Positions 23,546 through 31,988 of a stretch of DNA of 32,292 nucleotides are shown here, piece by piece. The notes below the pieces were generated by a model. That model was given only the letters and a program-made list of their open reading frames with translations, was not told the origin of the DNA and did not search any database. Position 1 is the first letter of the stretch; every line of letters begins with the position of its first letter. The stretch is from CAZLIC01 sp964559535 (lineage in GTDB: Bacteria > Pseudomonadota > Alphaproteobacteria > Rhodobacterales > Rhodobacteraceae). Position numbers and translations under genes: made by a program. The stretch lies in contig CAZLIC010000047.1 of NCBI GenBank assembly GCA_964559535.1, positions 1-32,292 of the forward strand. The letters are read 5' to 3'.

Positions 23546-25068
23546 AAGTTCGTGCGCAAATCGGCAAGGTCCTGAACCTGGACAAGTGCATCGGCTGTCA
23601 TACCTGCTCGGTCACCTGCAAGAACGTCTGGACGACGCGGGAAGGCGTTGAATACGCCTGGTTCAACAACGTCGAAACCAAGCCCGGCACGGGCTATCCC
23701 ACCGACTGGGAAAACCAGAAGCGCTGGAATGGCGGATGGGTCCGCAGCGCCTCGGGCAAGCTTCAGCCGAAGCAGGGGGCCAAATGGCGGATTCTGGCGA
23801 ATATCTTCGCGAACCCCTCGATGCCGGAAATCGACGACTACTACGAGCCGTTCGATTTCGACTATGACCACCTGAAATCCGCCCCCGACATGCAGGCCTT
23901 CCCCACTGCGCGCCCCCGGTCGAAAATCACCGGCGAGCGGATGGAGAAGATCGAGAAGGGCCCGAACTGGGAGGAGATCCTGGGTGGCGAATTCGCCAAG
24001 CGGTCGGCGGATTACAACTTCGACAAGGTGCAGAAGGACATCTACGGCGAATATGAAAGCACCTTCATGATGTATCTGCCGCGGCTGTGCGAGCACTGCC
24101 TCAACCCGACCTGCTCGGCCTCCTGCCCCTCGGGCGCGATCTACAAGCGGGAAGAGGATGGCATCGTCCTGATCGACCAGGAAAAATGCCGGGGCTGGCG
24201 GATGTGCATTTCCGGCTGCCCCTACAAGAAGGTCTATTACAACTGGGACACCGGCAAGTCCGAGAAATGCACCTTCTGTTATCCGCGCATCGAAAGCGGC
24301 CAGCCGACGGTCTGTTCGGAAACCTGCGTGGGCCGCATCCGCTATCTGGGCGTCATCCTCTATGACGCCGACAAGATCGAGGCGGCCGCGAGCGCCGAGC
24401 GCGAGACCGACCTTTACGGCGCGCAGCTGGACGTGTTCCTCGACCCGAACGACCCCGAGGTGATCGCCGCCGCCCGCCGCGATGGCGTACCGGAGGATTG
24501 GATCGAGGCCGCCAAGATCAGCCCGGTCTGGAAGATGGCGATGGACTGGAAGGTGGCCTTCCCGCTGCACCCGGAATACCGGACCCTGCCGATGGTCTGG
24601 TACATCCCGCCGCTGTCACCGATCCAGAACGCCGCACAGGCGGGGCAGATCGCGATGAGCGACCAGATGCCCGACGTGCGGTCCCTGCGCATTCCGGTGA
24701 AATACCTCGCCAACATGCTGACGGCGGGGGATGAGGAACCGATCGTTTCGGCGCTGGAACGCATGTCGGCGATGCGCCTCTACATGCGCGCACTGACGGT
24801 GGATGGCGTGCGCGACGAGGGCATCGCCGCCCGCGTGGGAATGTCGGGCCGGATGATCGAGGACATGTACAAGATCATGGCGATTGCGGATTACGAGGAC
24901 CGTTTCGCAATCCCCACCGCGCACCGCGAACAGAACGAGGCCGGCGCAGACATTCGTGGCGGCTGCGGCTTCACCGACGGCAACGGCTGTTCTGACGGCG
25001 AGAGCGGCAAGACCAGCCTGTTCGGCGGCAAGAAAAAGTCCTTTGCCCTTCCGCTGGAGTCGTTCTGA
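23542..25068 (+). CDS. narH: Respiratory nitrate reductase beta subunit
   Basis: The 508-residue protein carries four cysteine sets. The first is C16, C19, C22 and C26 in 'CIGCHTCSVTC'. The others are 'CEHCLNPTCSASC', 'CRGWRMCISGC' (the Trp replaces one Cys, giving the 3Fe-4S cluster) and 'CTFCYPR' with 'CSETC'. This is the standard NarH electron wire between NarI haem and NarG. The frame opens upstream at 23500, but the ATG at 23542 is chosen because it overlaps the narG stop and gives the family start 'MKVRAQIGKVLNLDKC'. The C-terminal tail 'GGCGFTDGNGCSDG' has extra cysteines, not part of the known clusters, which varies in the family. The narJ ATG overlaps the stop by one base. Confidence 0.97.
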   Translation: MKVRAQIGKVLNLDKCIGCHTCSVTCKNVWTTREGVEYAWFNNVETKPGTGYPTDWENQKRWNGGWVRSASGKLQPKQGAKWRILANIFANPSMPEIDDYYEPFDFDYDHLKSAPDMQAFPTARPRSKITGERMEKIEKGPNWEEILGGEFAKRSADYNFDKVQKDIYGEYESTFMMYLPRLCEHCLNPTCSASCPSGAIYKREEDGIVLIDQEKCRGWRMCISGCPYKKVYYNWDTGKSEKCTFCYPRIESGQPTVCSETCVGRIRYLGVILYDADKIEAAASAERETDLYGAQLDVFLDPNDPEVIAAARRDGVPEDWIEAAKISPVWKMAMDWKVAFPLHPEYRTLPMVWYIPPLSPIQNAAQAGQIAMSDQMPDVRSLRIPVKYLANMLTAGDEEPIVSALERMSAMRLYMRALTVDGVRDEGIAARVGMSGRMIEDMYKIMAIADYEDRFAIPTAHREQNEAGADIRGGCGFTDGNGCSDGESGKTSLFGGKKKSFALPLESF

Positions 25069-25763
25069 TGGACCGCACCCTCAAATCCTTGTCGCTGATC
25101 CTGAGCTATCCCTCGGCTGAGCTGCAGGAGGCCATGCCGGATATCGGCGCCGTCCTGGCTGCTGATCCGCGCATTGCGCCTGCTACCCAGACCGCGCTGT
25201 GGAAGCTGACCGCAGATCTGGCGCAAGGCGACCTCTATGACCTGCAAGAGCGGTATGTGATGCTGTTCGACCGGTCGCGGACACTGTCGCTCAACCTTTT
25301 TGAACACGTCCACGGCGAAAGCCGCGAGCGGGGCGGCGCGATGGTCAGTCTGATCGAGACCTACCGCGATGGCGGGTTTGAACCCGCCACCTCGGAACTG
25401 CCCGACCACCTTCCGGTGCTTCTGGAATTCCTGGCGACGCGCCCCACACGCGAAGCGCAGGAAACCTTGGCGGACGCGGCGCATATCCTCGACGCCCTCT
25501 CGGGTCGCCTCGAGCGGCGCGAGAGCGGGTATGCCGCTGCGTTCGCCGCCCTTTCCGCACTGGCCGGGGGCAATGCAGATGCCGATGCCGTGGCCGGAAT
25601 GCTGGGCCAGCCCGACGATGACCCGACCGATCTGACGGCGCTGGATGCGGTCTGGGAGGAAACCGAAGTTACCTTCGGCCCCGACCCCAATGCAGGCTGT
25701 CCACAGGTCCGCGACATGCTGGCCCTGATGGACCAACCCGCCCCGCAGCACAGGAGTGCATGA
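25068..25763 (+). CDS. narJ: Nitrate reductase assembly chaperone NarJ
   Basis: The 231-residue all-helical protein is of the TorD/NarJ chaperone family. Landmarks are 'LSLILSYPSAELQEAMPDIG' at the start, 'YVMLFDRSRTLSLNLFEHVH' and 'ESRERGGAMVSLIETYRDGG' in the middle, and 'LPDHLPVLLEFLATRP'. It binds the NarG N-terminus and prevents early membrane binding until cofactor insertion is complete. It is not part of the final enzyme. The start codon shares one base with the narH stop (TGATG), and the stop is just ahead of narI with an AGGAG site overlapping its end, so the two are translated in tight succession. Confidence 0.95.
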   Translation: MDRTLKSLSLILSYPSAELQEAMPDIGAVLAADPRIAPATQTALWKLTADLAQGDLYDLQERYVMLFDRSRTLSLNLFEHVHGESRERGGAMVSLIETYRDGGFEPATSELPDHLPVLLEFLATRPTREAQETLADAAHILDALSGRLERRESGYAAAFAALSALAGGNADADAVAGMLGQPDDDPTDLTALDAVWEETEVTFGPDPNAGCPQVRDMLALMDQPAPQHRSA

Positions 25764-25764
25764 C

Positions 25765-26550
25765 ATGTTCGAGAGCTTCGACATCAACTTCGTCATCTTC
25801 GGGGTCATGCCCTATGTCGCGCTGACCGTGTTTCTGGTGGGCTCCATCGCCCGCTATGAGCGCGATCCCTTCACCTGGAAATCCTCGTCCAGCCAACTCT
25901 TGCGGCGCAAGCAGCTGATCTGGGGATCGATCCTGTTCCATGTCGGCATCCTGACGGTGTTCTTCGGCCACCTTGTCGGCTTGTTCACACCTGTCTGGGT
26001 GCTCGATGCCCTGGGTGTGCCTTATGGTCTGAAGCAGTGGATGGCAGTTCTGATCGGCGGGCCTGCGGGTCTTGCGGCGCTGATCGGTGGCACCATGCTG
26101 ATACATCGACGACTGACCGATCCGCGCATCCGCGCCACGTCAACCACCCTCGACATCCTGATCATGATCCTGATCTGGCTTCAGCTTGCCATTGGCCTGC
26201 TGACCATCACGCAGTCCCTTCAGCACATGGACGGGGCAGAGATGATCCGCTTCATGGAATGGTCGCAAAGCGTGGTGACATGGAACATCAACGCCTGGGT
26301 CACAGTGGTGGACGTGCACTGGCTGTTCAAGCTGCACATCTTCCTCGGCCTGATCATCACCATGCTGTTTCCGTTCACGCGGCTGGTGCACATCTGGTCG
26401 GGCTTCGCGGCGCCCTTCCGCTATCTTGTGGCCCGCTCCGGCTATCAGATTGTGCGGTCCCGTCGCCGCCGCCCGCTGGAAGAACGCCGCCGCGCCTTTG
26501 ACAGGCGGCAGGGCGTTGATGGTCCCAAAGCCCATACCCCGGCGGAGTGA
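25765..26550 (+). CDS. narI: Respiratory nitrate reductase gamma subunit, dihaem cytochrome b
   Basis: The 261-residue membrane protein has five helices. Haem ligands are visible as two pairs with family spacing: His59 and His69 (ten apart) and His191 and His209 (eighteen apart) in 'HIFLGLIITMLFPFTRLVHI'. It takes electrons from quinol on the periplasmic side and passes them to NarH, building proton motive force. The ATG at 25765 is chosen over the GTG at 25756 because CAGGAG sits 8 bases upstream of it. The C-terminal tail is basic ('RSRRRRPLEERRRAFDRR') and longer than in E. coli (about 225 residues), with unknown purpose. Confidence 0.96.
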   Translation: MFESFDINFVIFGVMPYVALTVFLVGSIARYERDPFTWKSSSSQLLRRKQLIWGSILFHVGILTVFFGHLVGLFTPVWVLDALGVPYGLKQWMAVLIGGPAGLAALIGGTMLIHRRLTDPRIRATSTTLDILIMILIWLQLAIGLLTITQSLQHMDGAEMIRFMEWSQSVVTWNINAWVTVVDVHWLFKLHIFLGLIITMLFPFTRLVHIWSGFAAPFRYLVARSGYQIVRSRRRRPLEERRRAFDRRQGVDGPKAHTPAE

Positions 26551-26555
26551 GTGCG

Positions 26556-27350
26556 ATGAACATGTCCCTTTTCCCCGATGTCGTGGTGAACGGCGAAACC
26601 ATCCCCTCGGCGGCAATCGCCGCCGAGGCCCAGAACCACAGCGCACCAAAGGACAAGCCGGGCATCGCCTGGCGCAAGGCGGCGCAGGCCATGGCGATCC
26701 GGGCGCTGCTGCTGCAAGAGGCCCGGGCGCGCGGGCTGGCTGCTGAACCGCTCGCACTTGCCCCCGGGCGGTGGGAAACGGAAGACGAAGCCCTGATCCG
26801 CGTCTTGCTGGAAGAGGCGGTCCTGCCCGATCCGGTGACCGATGACGCGATCCGTGCCGAATGGGCGCGAGACCCCTCGCGTTATCGCTCGGCCCCTCTT
26901 TGGGACGTCTCGCATATCCTGTGCGCATGCGACCCCCGCGATCAGACTGAGGCGGCCGCCGCGGATGCGCGTGCACAGTCAATTCTGGCCCGACTCGGAG
27001 AGGGGCCTACGGACTTCGCCCACGCCGCCCGCGAAAGCGACTGCGGGTCAAAGGCACAAGGGGGCCATCTGGGCCAGATCGGCCCCGGCGATACGGTGCC
27101 CGAGTTTGAATCCGCCTTGCGCGGCCTGTCCGAAGGCCAGACGACCCCGGCCCCGGTCCTGTCGCGGCATGGCTGGCACATCATCCGCTTGAATGCACTC
27201 GCCCCAGGGCAGGTACTGCCGTTCGAAACGGTGCGGCCAAGGATCACCGAGGCGCTGGAAAAGGCCGCCTGGGCCCGCGCCTCGCGCGACTTCGTGAACA
27301 GGCTTGGCCAGAAGGCTACGATCACCGGCGCAAGCCTAGCCCCGATCTGA
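26556..27350 (+). CDS. PpiC/parvulin-type peptidyl-prolyl isomerase of the nar operon
   Basis: The 264-residue protein has no signal peptide, so it is predicted to be cytoplasmic. The C-terminal half is a parvulin domain: 'LWDVSHILCACDP', 'AHAARESDCGSKAQGGHLG', 'PEFESALRGLSEGQ' and 'SRHGWHIIRL'. The N-terminal half is helical, as in NifM and SurA-like chaperones. The pair 'CAC' in the catalytic strand is notable. A role in folding or maturing NarG/H is inferred from its place 5 bases after narI; relatives in denitrifiers are found at the same spot. ATG 26556 is chosen for its 'GGAG' site; GTG 26547 is an alternative that adds three residues. Confidence 0.85.
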   Translation: MNMSLFPDVVVNGETIPSAAIAAEAQNHSAPKDKPGIAWRKAAQAMAIRALLLQEARARGLAAEPLALAPGRWETEDEALIRVLLEEAVLPDPVTDDAIRAEWARDPSRYRSAPLWDVSHILCACDPRDQTEAAAADARAQSILARLGEGPTDFAHAARESDCGSKAQGGHLGQIGPGDTVPEFESALRGLSEGQTTPAPVLSRHGWHIIRLNALAPGQVLPFETVRPRITEALEKAAWARASRDFVNRLGQKATITGASLAPI

Positions 27351-27370
27351 TCCACGGTCAGGAGCGTCCC

Positions 27371-27940
27371 ATGAAGCGGTCAGAACCAGCGCGACGTGGC
27401 AGCGGCCAAGGCCCCACCGATCCGGGCCTTTTGGCCCGGCCGCTGGACTTCATCAGCGAGGACCATCTGCGCGAACGCCAGATCTGCACTGAGATAGACC
27501 GCCTCGTCGCCGCCGAGACCTTCGACCGCCCGGCAGGCGTCACCATCCTGCGTTTTCTGAACGAAGAGCTTGGCGTGCATCTGCGGGATGAGGTGGAAGA
27601 CCTGTTCCCCACCCTTGCGCGGCGCTGCACCGATGAAGATTCCATCGCCTCCGTCTTGGGCCGCATCCGCCACGATCAGGATCAGGCCCTGTCCCTGCTG
27701 CCTTCAGTCCGTGGGGCCATCGCCAACTGCCTCGACGCTGGGGCCGACCTTTCCAGCGAAGACCGCGAGGTTCTTGCGCGTTTCGCCGCTCATGTCCGCC
27801 GCCATCTGGTGGCGGAGAACGCTATCCTCCTGCCCATAGCCCGCGCCCGGTTGACGCGGGGCGACTTGCGCCGTCTGGCCAATCACATGCGGTTGCGGCG
27901 CGGGCTTCCCACCAGCCAGGGGGTGACCAGTGCTGAGTGA
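27371..27940 (+). CDS. Hemerythrin-domain protein in the nar operon
   Basis: The 189-residue protein has a hemerythrin-like four-helix domain with candidate iron ligands His32, His70 and Glu74 (in 'HLRDEVEDLFP'), His101 in 'RHDQDQ', and His145 and Glu149 in 'HVRRHLVAENAILLPIA'. It is predicted soluble. Such proteins bind O2 or NO or store iron. It is distinct from the one at 13075 (low similarity beyond ligands). It lies 20 bases after ppiC and overlaps the carbonic anhydrase gene by 11 bases. A protective role against NO made near nitrate reductase is possible, but this is inference. Confidence 0.82.
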   Translation: MKRSEPARRGSGQGPTDPGLLARPLDFISEDHLRERQICTEIDRLVAAETFDRPAGVTILRFLNEELGVHLRDEVEDLFPTLARRCTDEDSIASVLGRIRHDQDQALSLLPSVRGAIANCLDAGADLSSEDREVLARFAAHVRRHLVAENAILLPIARARLTRGDLRRLANHMRLRRGLPTSQGVTSAE

Positions 27941-28547
27941 TATCCTTGCCCGCAACCGCGACTGGTCGGCCAAAAGACAGGCGCAGGAACCTGGATATTT
28001 TACCCGTCTCGCGGCCCTGCAAGCCCCGGAATTCTTCTGGATCGGATGTTCGGACAGCCGAGTTCCGGCCAACGTGGTGGCGGGGCTCGACCCAGGCGAG
28101 GTCTTTGTCCATCGCAACGTGGCGAACATCATTCATTCCTCTGATATGAACCTGCTGTCCGCGCTGGAATTCGCGGTCGAGGCGTTGAAGGTGCGCGAGA
28201 TCATCGTCTGCGGCCACTACGGCTGCGGCGGGGTCAAGGCAGCAACCGAGGATCTTCCTCACGGTCTTGCCGACCACTGGCTGGAGCCGATCCGACGCCT
28301 TTCCCGCGCCTATGCGGTCGATCTGAGCCGCCAGCCGGACCTTGAGGCGCAGCGCGACCGTCTGGCCGAGTTCAACGTGGTCGAAGGCGTCCGCCGGGTC
28401 TGCGAGACGCCTATCCTGCAGCGAGCCTGGACGCGCGGCGCGAAAGTCCGGGTGCATGGGCTGATCTACGGTTTGAAGGACGGCCTGTTGCGCGACCTCG
28501 ACTGCAGCGTGGGTCCAGGACATTTCAAGGAAGGAGCAGCACTATGA
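27930..28547 (+). CDS. Beta-class carbonic anhydrase
   Basis: The 205-residue protein has zinc ligands Cys40, His96 and Cys99, with Asp42 and Arg44 in 'CSDSR' and 'VCGHYGCGG'. This is the standard beta-CA spacing (as in E. coli Can, ~220 residues). It interconverts CO2 and bicarbonate in the cytoplasm. A GTG start at 27930 is chosen; a purine-rich 'AGGGGG' lies 8-10 bases upstream, and no ATG fits. The gene overlaps the hemerythrin gene by 11 bases and the moeA start by 4 (ATGA), so it is translated with the nar set. Presence of a carbonic anhydrase here could buffer cytoplasmic pH or bicarbonate during nitrate respiration, which is inferred. Confidence 0.93.
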   Translation: MLSDILARNRDWSAKRQAQEPGYFTRLAALQAPEFFWIGCSDSRVPANVVAGLDPGEVFVHRNVANIIHSSDMNLLSALEFAVEALKVREIIVCGHYGCGGVKAATEDLPHGLADHWLEPIRRLSRAYAVDLSRQPDLEAQRDRLAEFNVVEGVRRVCETPILQRAWTRGAKVRVHGLIYGLKDGLLRDLDCSVGPGHFKEGAAL

Positions 28548-29821
28548 GTATCCTTCAGCCAGTGACACGGACCGGCTGTGGCTGTGAGGGTCACGATACA
28601 AGCAAGAAGCTGATGACGATCGATGCCGCTCACGACCTGATTGGGCATTGCGTGACCATCGTCGACGGAACGGAAGACATCTGTCTGGACAAGGCTTTGG
28701 GCCGCGTGCTTGCCGACCCTGTCAGTTCACGCAGCATGTCTCCTCCGTTCGACAACGCTGCAATGGACGGATTTGCCTTTTCCTCGGCGGCGCTGCGGGG
28801 TGATGGACCGTGGGTACTGGACGTAGCAGCGCGTATCCAGGCGGGGCAGTGCTCAGCCATGTCTTTGGTCGACCTGCAAGCCGCGCAAATATTCACTGGA
28901 GCAAAAGTTCCTGAAGGCGCGGACGTGGTCATGATGCAAGAAGAAGTCAAGCGGACGGGAAAGACGATCCGGGTAGCCACGCGACCAACGCCCGGGCTCA
29001 ACATCCGCCGAGCCGGTAGTGAAATGGAGGCAGGGGTCACGGTGCTAGAGACGGGACGCCGGCTTGACGCGCGCGCGATTGCCGCCTGTGCTGCAGCCGG
29101 GGCGGGCTCTGTAACGGTGCGCAGGCGATTGCGCGTGGCGCTTCTGGTGACCGGCAACGAAATTCGCACGGCCGGTGCTCTGCGTGCCGAGGCTCAGATC
29201 TGGGACGTGAACACTCCCATGCTGACCGGCATTCTGACGCAGCCCCAGATCGATATTGTTGCTGTGGAACAGGGCATTGACAGTCGCGACGGGTTGTTCC
29301 TGCAGATTGCGGAACTGGCTGCCAATGCCGATCTTGTCATCACCACCGGCGGAATTTCGGTCGGTGAGGAAGACCACATCAAACCTGCGCTGTTAGCTCT
29401 TGGCGGGGACATTCAATTTAGTGGCGTTGCGATCAAGCCGGGCAAGCCGGTGTCCTTCGGTCGTATTCGGGGCGCATGGTGGCTGGGTTTGCCAGGCAAT
29501 CCCTTGTCAGCCTTCGTCACCTGGCAGCTTTTCGGAACGCCGATTGTCGCCCGACTGACCGGTGAAACGGAGCGAGTTACCCGGCGCCATGTCGTTACGG
29601 GAGCGGCGATTTCCAGGAAGCCCGGTCGTTGCGAGTTACGACCCGCGAGATGCGTAGGCTTTGACGGCCAAGGCCGTGAGGTCGTGACATTTGATGCCGA
29701 AACTCATTCCGGCCATATCCGCGGGTTACCCGAAGCAGACGGGTTGATCTTTTTGCCAGCCGACTGTGATTTCCTGCCCGAAGGCGCACTCGTCGAATTC
29801 CAACCGTTTTTTCGAAACTGA
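28544..29821 (+). CDS. moeA: Molybdopterin molybdenumtransferase MoeA
   Basis: The 425-residue protein inserts molybdenum into molybdopterin. Visible family elements: 'MDGFAF' near residue 75, 'IFTGAKVPEGADVVMMQEE', 'VTGNEI', 'DVNTPML', 'TTGGISVGEEDHIKPAL' and 'KPGKPVSFGR'. The usual length is about 410. Its N-terminus is extended and contains Cys12 and Cys14 in 'TGCGCEGHD', before the normal start 'TIDAAHDLI', which is unusual. The ATG at 28544 overlaps the carbonic anhydrase stop. Third-base usage looks less GC-biased than in narG-I. It likely serves NarG cofactor supply, although other moeA copies may exist in the genome. Confidence 0.93.
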   Translation: MSILQPVTRTGCGCEGHDTSKKLMTIDAAHDLIGHCVTIVDGTEDICLDKALGRVLADPVSSRSMSPPFDNAAMDGFAFSSAALRGDGPWVLDVAARIQAGQCSAMSLVDLQAAQIFTGAKVPEGADVVMMQEEVKRTGKTIRVATRPTPGLNIRRAGSEMEAGVTVLETGRRLDARAIAACAAAGAGSVTVRRRLRVALLVTGNEIRTAGALRAEAQIWDVNTPMLTGILTQPQIDIVAVEQGIDSRDGLFLQIAELAANADLVITTGGISVGEEDHIKPALLALGGDIQFSGVAIKPGKPVSFGRIRGAWWLGLPGNPLSAFVTWQLFGTPIVARLTGETERVTRRHVVTGAAISRKPGRCELRPARCVGFDGQGREVVTFDAETHSGHIRGLPEADGLIFLPADCDFLPEGALVEFQPFFRN

Positions 29822-29832
29822 GAAGGCCGAAG

Positions 29833-30354
29833 ATGAACCTCACTTACACAATGGCGCCAGGCCGCGGCGATACCGATCTCATCCTCTTCAATCTTTCAAG
29901 AGCAATGGCCTCGCGTGGGTTTCGCTGCTGCGGTACGGTCCAGATAAACTCCGAGCGCTCCGATGCAGGGCCGTGTGATATGGATGTGCAAGTCTTACCC
30001 AACGGTCCAATTCTGCGGATCAGCCAGGACCTCGGCCGTGCATCGCGCGGTTGCAGGCTTGACCCGGCGGCTTTGGAGAAAGCCGTTGGCCTTGTATCAG
30101 CCAGCTTGGTGCAAGGTGCAGACCTGCTGATCATAAACAAGTTTGGCAAACACGAAGCCGAAGGGCGCGGATTCCGGATGGTTGTCGCAGAAGCGCTATC
30201 CAACGGGATACCAGTTTTGGTAGGTGTCAACTCGCTCAACCTGTCTGCTTTCGAAGAGTTCGCAGGTGGCCTCGCAGTACCTTTGGCGCCTGAACCGAAT
30301 GCCTTGGAGAGTTGGGCCATTCAGATGACCGGATCGAACCTTGCCACGGCCTGA
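29833..30354 (+). CDS. DUF2478 family protein
   Basis: The 173-residue protein has a start-end pattern I remember from DUF2478: 'APGRGDTDLILFNLSRAMAS', 'DLLIINKFGKHEAEGRGFR' and 'EALSNGIPVLVGVNSLNL'. Relatives are often next to molybdate transport or molybdenum enzyme genes. An N-terminal glycine-rich loop recalls a P-loop NTPase but lacks the GK[ST] signature, so nucleotide binding is not assured. It follows moeA by 11 bases and is probably its cotranscribed partner. GC content is lower than the upstream genes, like moeA. Its role in molybdenum handling is inferred from neighbours only. Confidence 0.78.
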   Translation: MNLTYTMAPGRGDTDLILFNLSRAMASRGFRCCGTVQINSERSDAGPCDMDVQVLPNGPILRISQDLGRASRGCRLDPAALEKAVGLVSASLVQGADLLIINKFGKHEAEGRGFRMVVAEALSNGIPVLVGVNSLNLSAFEEFAGGLAVPLAPEPNALESWAIQMTGSNLATA

Positions 30355-30364
30355 GCCGCCGTGG
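30344..30364. terminator. GC-rich hairpin overlapping the end of the DUF2478 gene, possible weak terminator
   Basis: CCACGGC and GCCGTGG form a 7-bp stem with a 7-base loop that covers the stop codon. No run of T follows, so it is not a canonical intrinsic terminator. It could stabilise or end the long nar transcript. Confidence 0.35.
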
Positions 30365-30537
30365 ATGCAACGTCCGCGATGCTGCCTTCACTCTCTGGGA
30401 GGGTCCTATCTGATATCGCCGCAGATTAAGCACGACAGTTGACCGTCAAAAATCTTTCACGAAATCACCGATAGACGTTGGGGTGCGCTCCATCATCAGT
30501 TCCGATTGAGCGTACGGATCTGGGTGAGGCACGTAGA

Positions 30538-31755
30538 ATGATGGGCGATACGCAACTGTCTAGGGACAGTAAGACACTGGGCACGCCGGGCGAGGTGTTC
30601 ACCACCTTCCTGAAACTTGGTTTGACGTCCTTTGGCGGCCCGATTGCGCATCTGGGCTACTTCCGCGAGGAACTGGTCAACCGGCGCAAGTGGCTGTCCG
30701 ACTCTGCCTATGCGGACCTTGTGGCGCTTTGTCAGTTCCTGCCCGGGCCGGCCTCCAGCCAGGTGGGCTTTGCCCTTGGCATGATGCGTGCCGGTTGGCT
30801 GGGGGCTCTTGCGGCCTTCACCGCCTTCACGCTCCCCTCGGCACTGGCCCTTCTCGTCTTCGCTATGACGTCGGCCAGCATTGCGGGGCCGATCGGCACC
30901 GGCGCGCTGCATGGGTTGAAAATCGTCGCAGTGGCGATTGTCGCGCAGGCGGTCTGGGGCATGGCGAAGAACCTCTGCCCCGACAAGGAGCGCGCCGCGA
31001 TAGCAGTCATCGCGGTCGGGATGCTCGCCTTCCTGCCCGGGGCCATCGGAATGGTTGGCGCGATCATCGTCGGCGCGGCGCTTGGCCTTGCCCTCGGCCG
31101 CGGCACGGGCGCACCCATCGGCGGGCATATCACCATGCCGGTGACGCGGGGTGTCGCGGGCGTGGCGCTGTTGGTCTTTGTCGGGCTGCTCGTCCTTCTG
31201 CCGCTGCTGGCGGGGCAAGGTCAGGCTCTGGCGGTGTTCGACAGCTTCTACCGCGCGGGCGCGCTGGTCTTTGGCGGCGGCCATGTCGTGCTGCCGCTTC
31301 TGGAGGCCGAGGTGGTACAGCCCGGCTGGGTGACCCAGGATGCCTTCCTTGCCGGTTACGGTGCGGCGCAGGCGGTGCCTGGGCCGCTCTTCACCTTCGC
31401 GGCCTATCTGGGCACCGTCCTCGGCCCTGAACCGAATGGTGTGGTGGGTTCGGTGATCGCCCTTCTCGCGGTTTTCCTGCCCGGCTTCCTGATCCTGATC
31501 GGCGTCCTGCCCTTCTGGGACAGGTTCCGGTCGATGGCGCGGGCGCAGTCGCTGATGCAGGGCGCAAACGCCGCTGTCGTCGGTATCCTGGGCGCAGCGC
31601 TCTACTCGCCGGTTTTCACCAGCGCCATTGGCGACACGCGGGACTTCACCTTGGCCTTGGCCTGCTTCGTCCTGCTGATGGCCTGGAAGATGCCGCCTTG
31701 GGGTGTGGTAATCGTTGCTGCTCTCGGAGGTGTCGGTATTGAGCTTCTTACCTGA
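30538..31755 (+). CDS. chrA: Chromate transporter ChrA, CHR family, full length
   Basis: The 405-residue membrane protein has two repeated halves of about six helices. The first begins 'FLKLGLTSFGGPIAHLGYF', and the second 'FYRAGALVFGGGHVVLPLLE', both with the family's GG[PG] loops. 'GYGAAQAVPGPLFTFAAYLG' is a signature segment. It exports chromate with proton coupling and protects from chromate toxicity; sulfate can be a related substrate. ATG 30538 is chosen over a TTG at 30478 because the latter adds 20 non-homologous residues. A GAGG lies about ten bases upstream. A small TTGAC-C-GTCAA inverted repeat (30439-30449) in the 183-base leader may be part of the promoter. A diverged 3' copy is at 7214-7395. 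Confidence 0.92.
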   Translation: MMGDTQLSRDSKTLGTPGEVFTTFLKLGLTSFGGPIAHLGYFREELVNRRKWLSDSAYADLVALCQFLPGPASSQVGFALGMMRAGWLGALAAFTAFTLPSALALLVFAMTSASIAGPIGTGALHGLKIVAVAIVAQAVWGMAKNLCPDKERAAIAVIAVGMLAFLPGAIGMVGAIIVGAALGLALGRGTGAPIGGHITMPVTRGVAGVALLVFVGLLVLLPLLAGQGQALAVFDSFYRAGALVFGGGHVVLPLLEAEVVQPGWVTQDAFLAGYGAAQAVPGPLFTFAAYLGTVLGPEPNGVVGSVIALLAVFLPGFLILIGVLPFWDRFRSMARAQSLMQGANAAVVGILGAALYSPVFTSAIGDTRDFTLALACFVLLMAWKMPPWGVVIVAALGGVGIELLT

Positions 31756-31893
31756 AGACGACACCGAGTTCGAAGCAAAGCGAAAGTACCACGCGGCTTC
31801 CTGAAAATGCGAATGGCTTCGCGCACCACTCGGCCTTGATACGACTCACCGGGAACTTGGCGAACTACCACGCCTGGGGGCACGATTTGCAGC

Positions 31894-31911
31894 CTTTACG
31901 AATTCTTTACG
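31894..31911 (+). promoter_or_regulatory. Direct repeat CTTTACG with 11-bp period, possible KdpE operator
   Basis: CTTTACG occurs at 31894-31900 and again at 31905-31911, exactly 11 bases apart (one helical turn), about 78 bases before the first kdp-type ORF. A related CCTTACG lies further on at about 31936-31943. OmpR-type response regulators such as KdpE bind direct repeats of this kind. The segment 31756-31988 otherwise shows no gene. Confidence 0.55.
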
Positions 31912-31988
31912 CGGATCACTTGTTTTCCTCATAGCCCCCTTACGCAGTCTTCGCCGGCCTGTTCCTGACACACTTGAAGGAGCTGTCG

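Noticed and set aside
31806..31825. Hairpin GCGAA-TGGC-TTCGC downstream of chrA
   Set aside because: Only a 5-bp stem without a T tract, so not reported as a terminator.
31602..31883. 93-residue minus-strand frame after chrA
   Set aside because: It is mostly antisense to chrA and the rest is intergenic; there is no ribosome site or recognisable domain.
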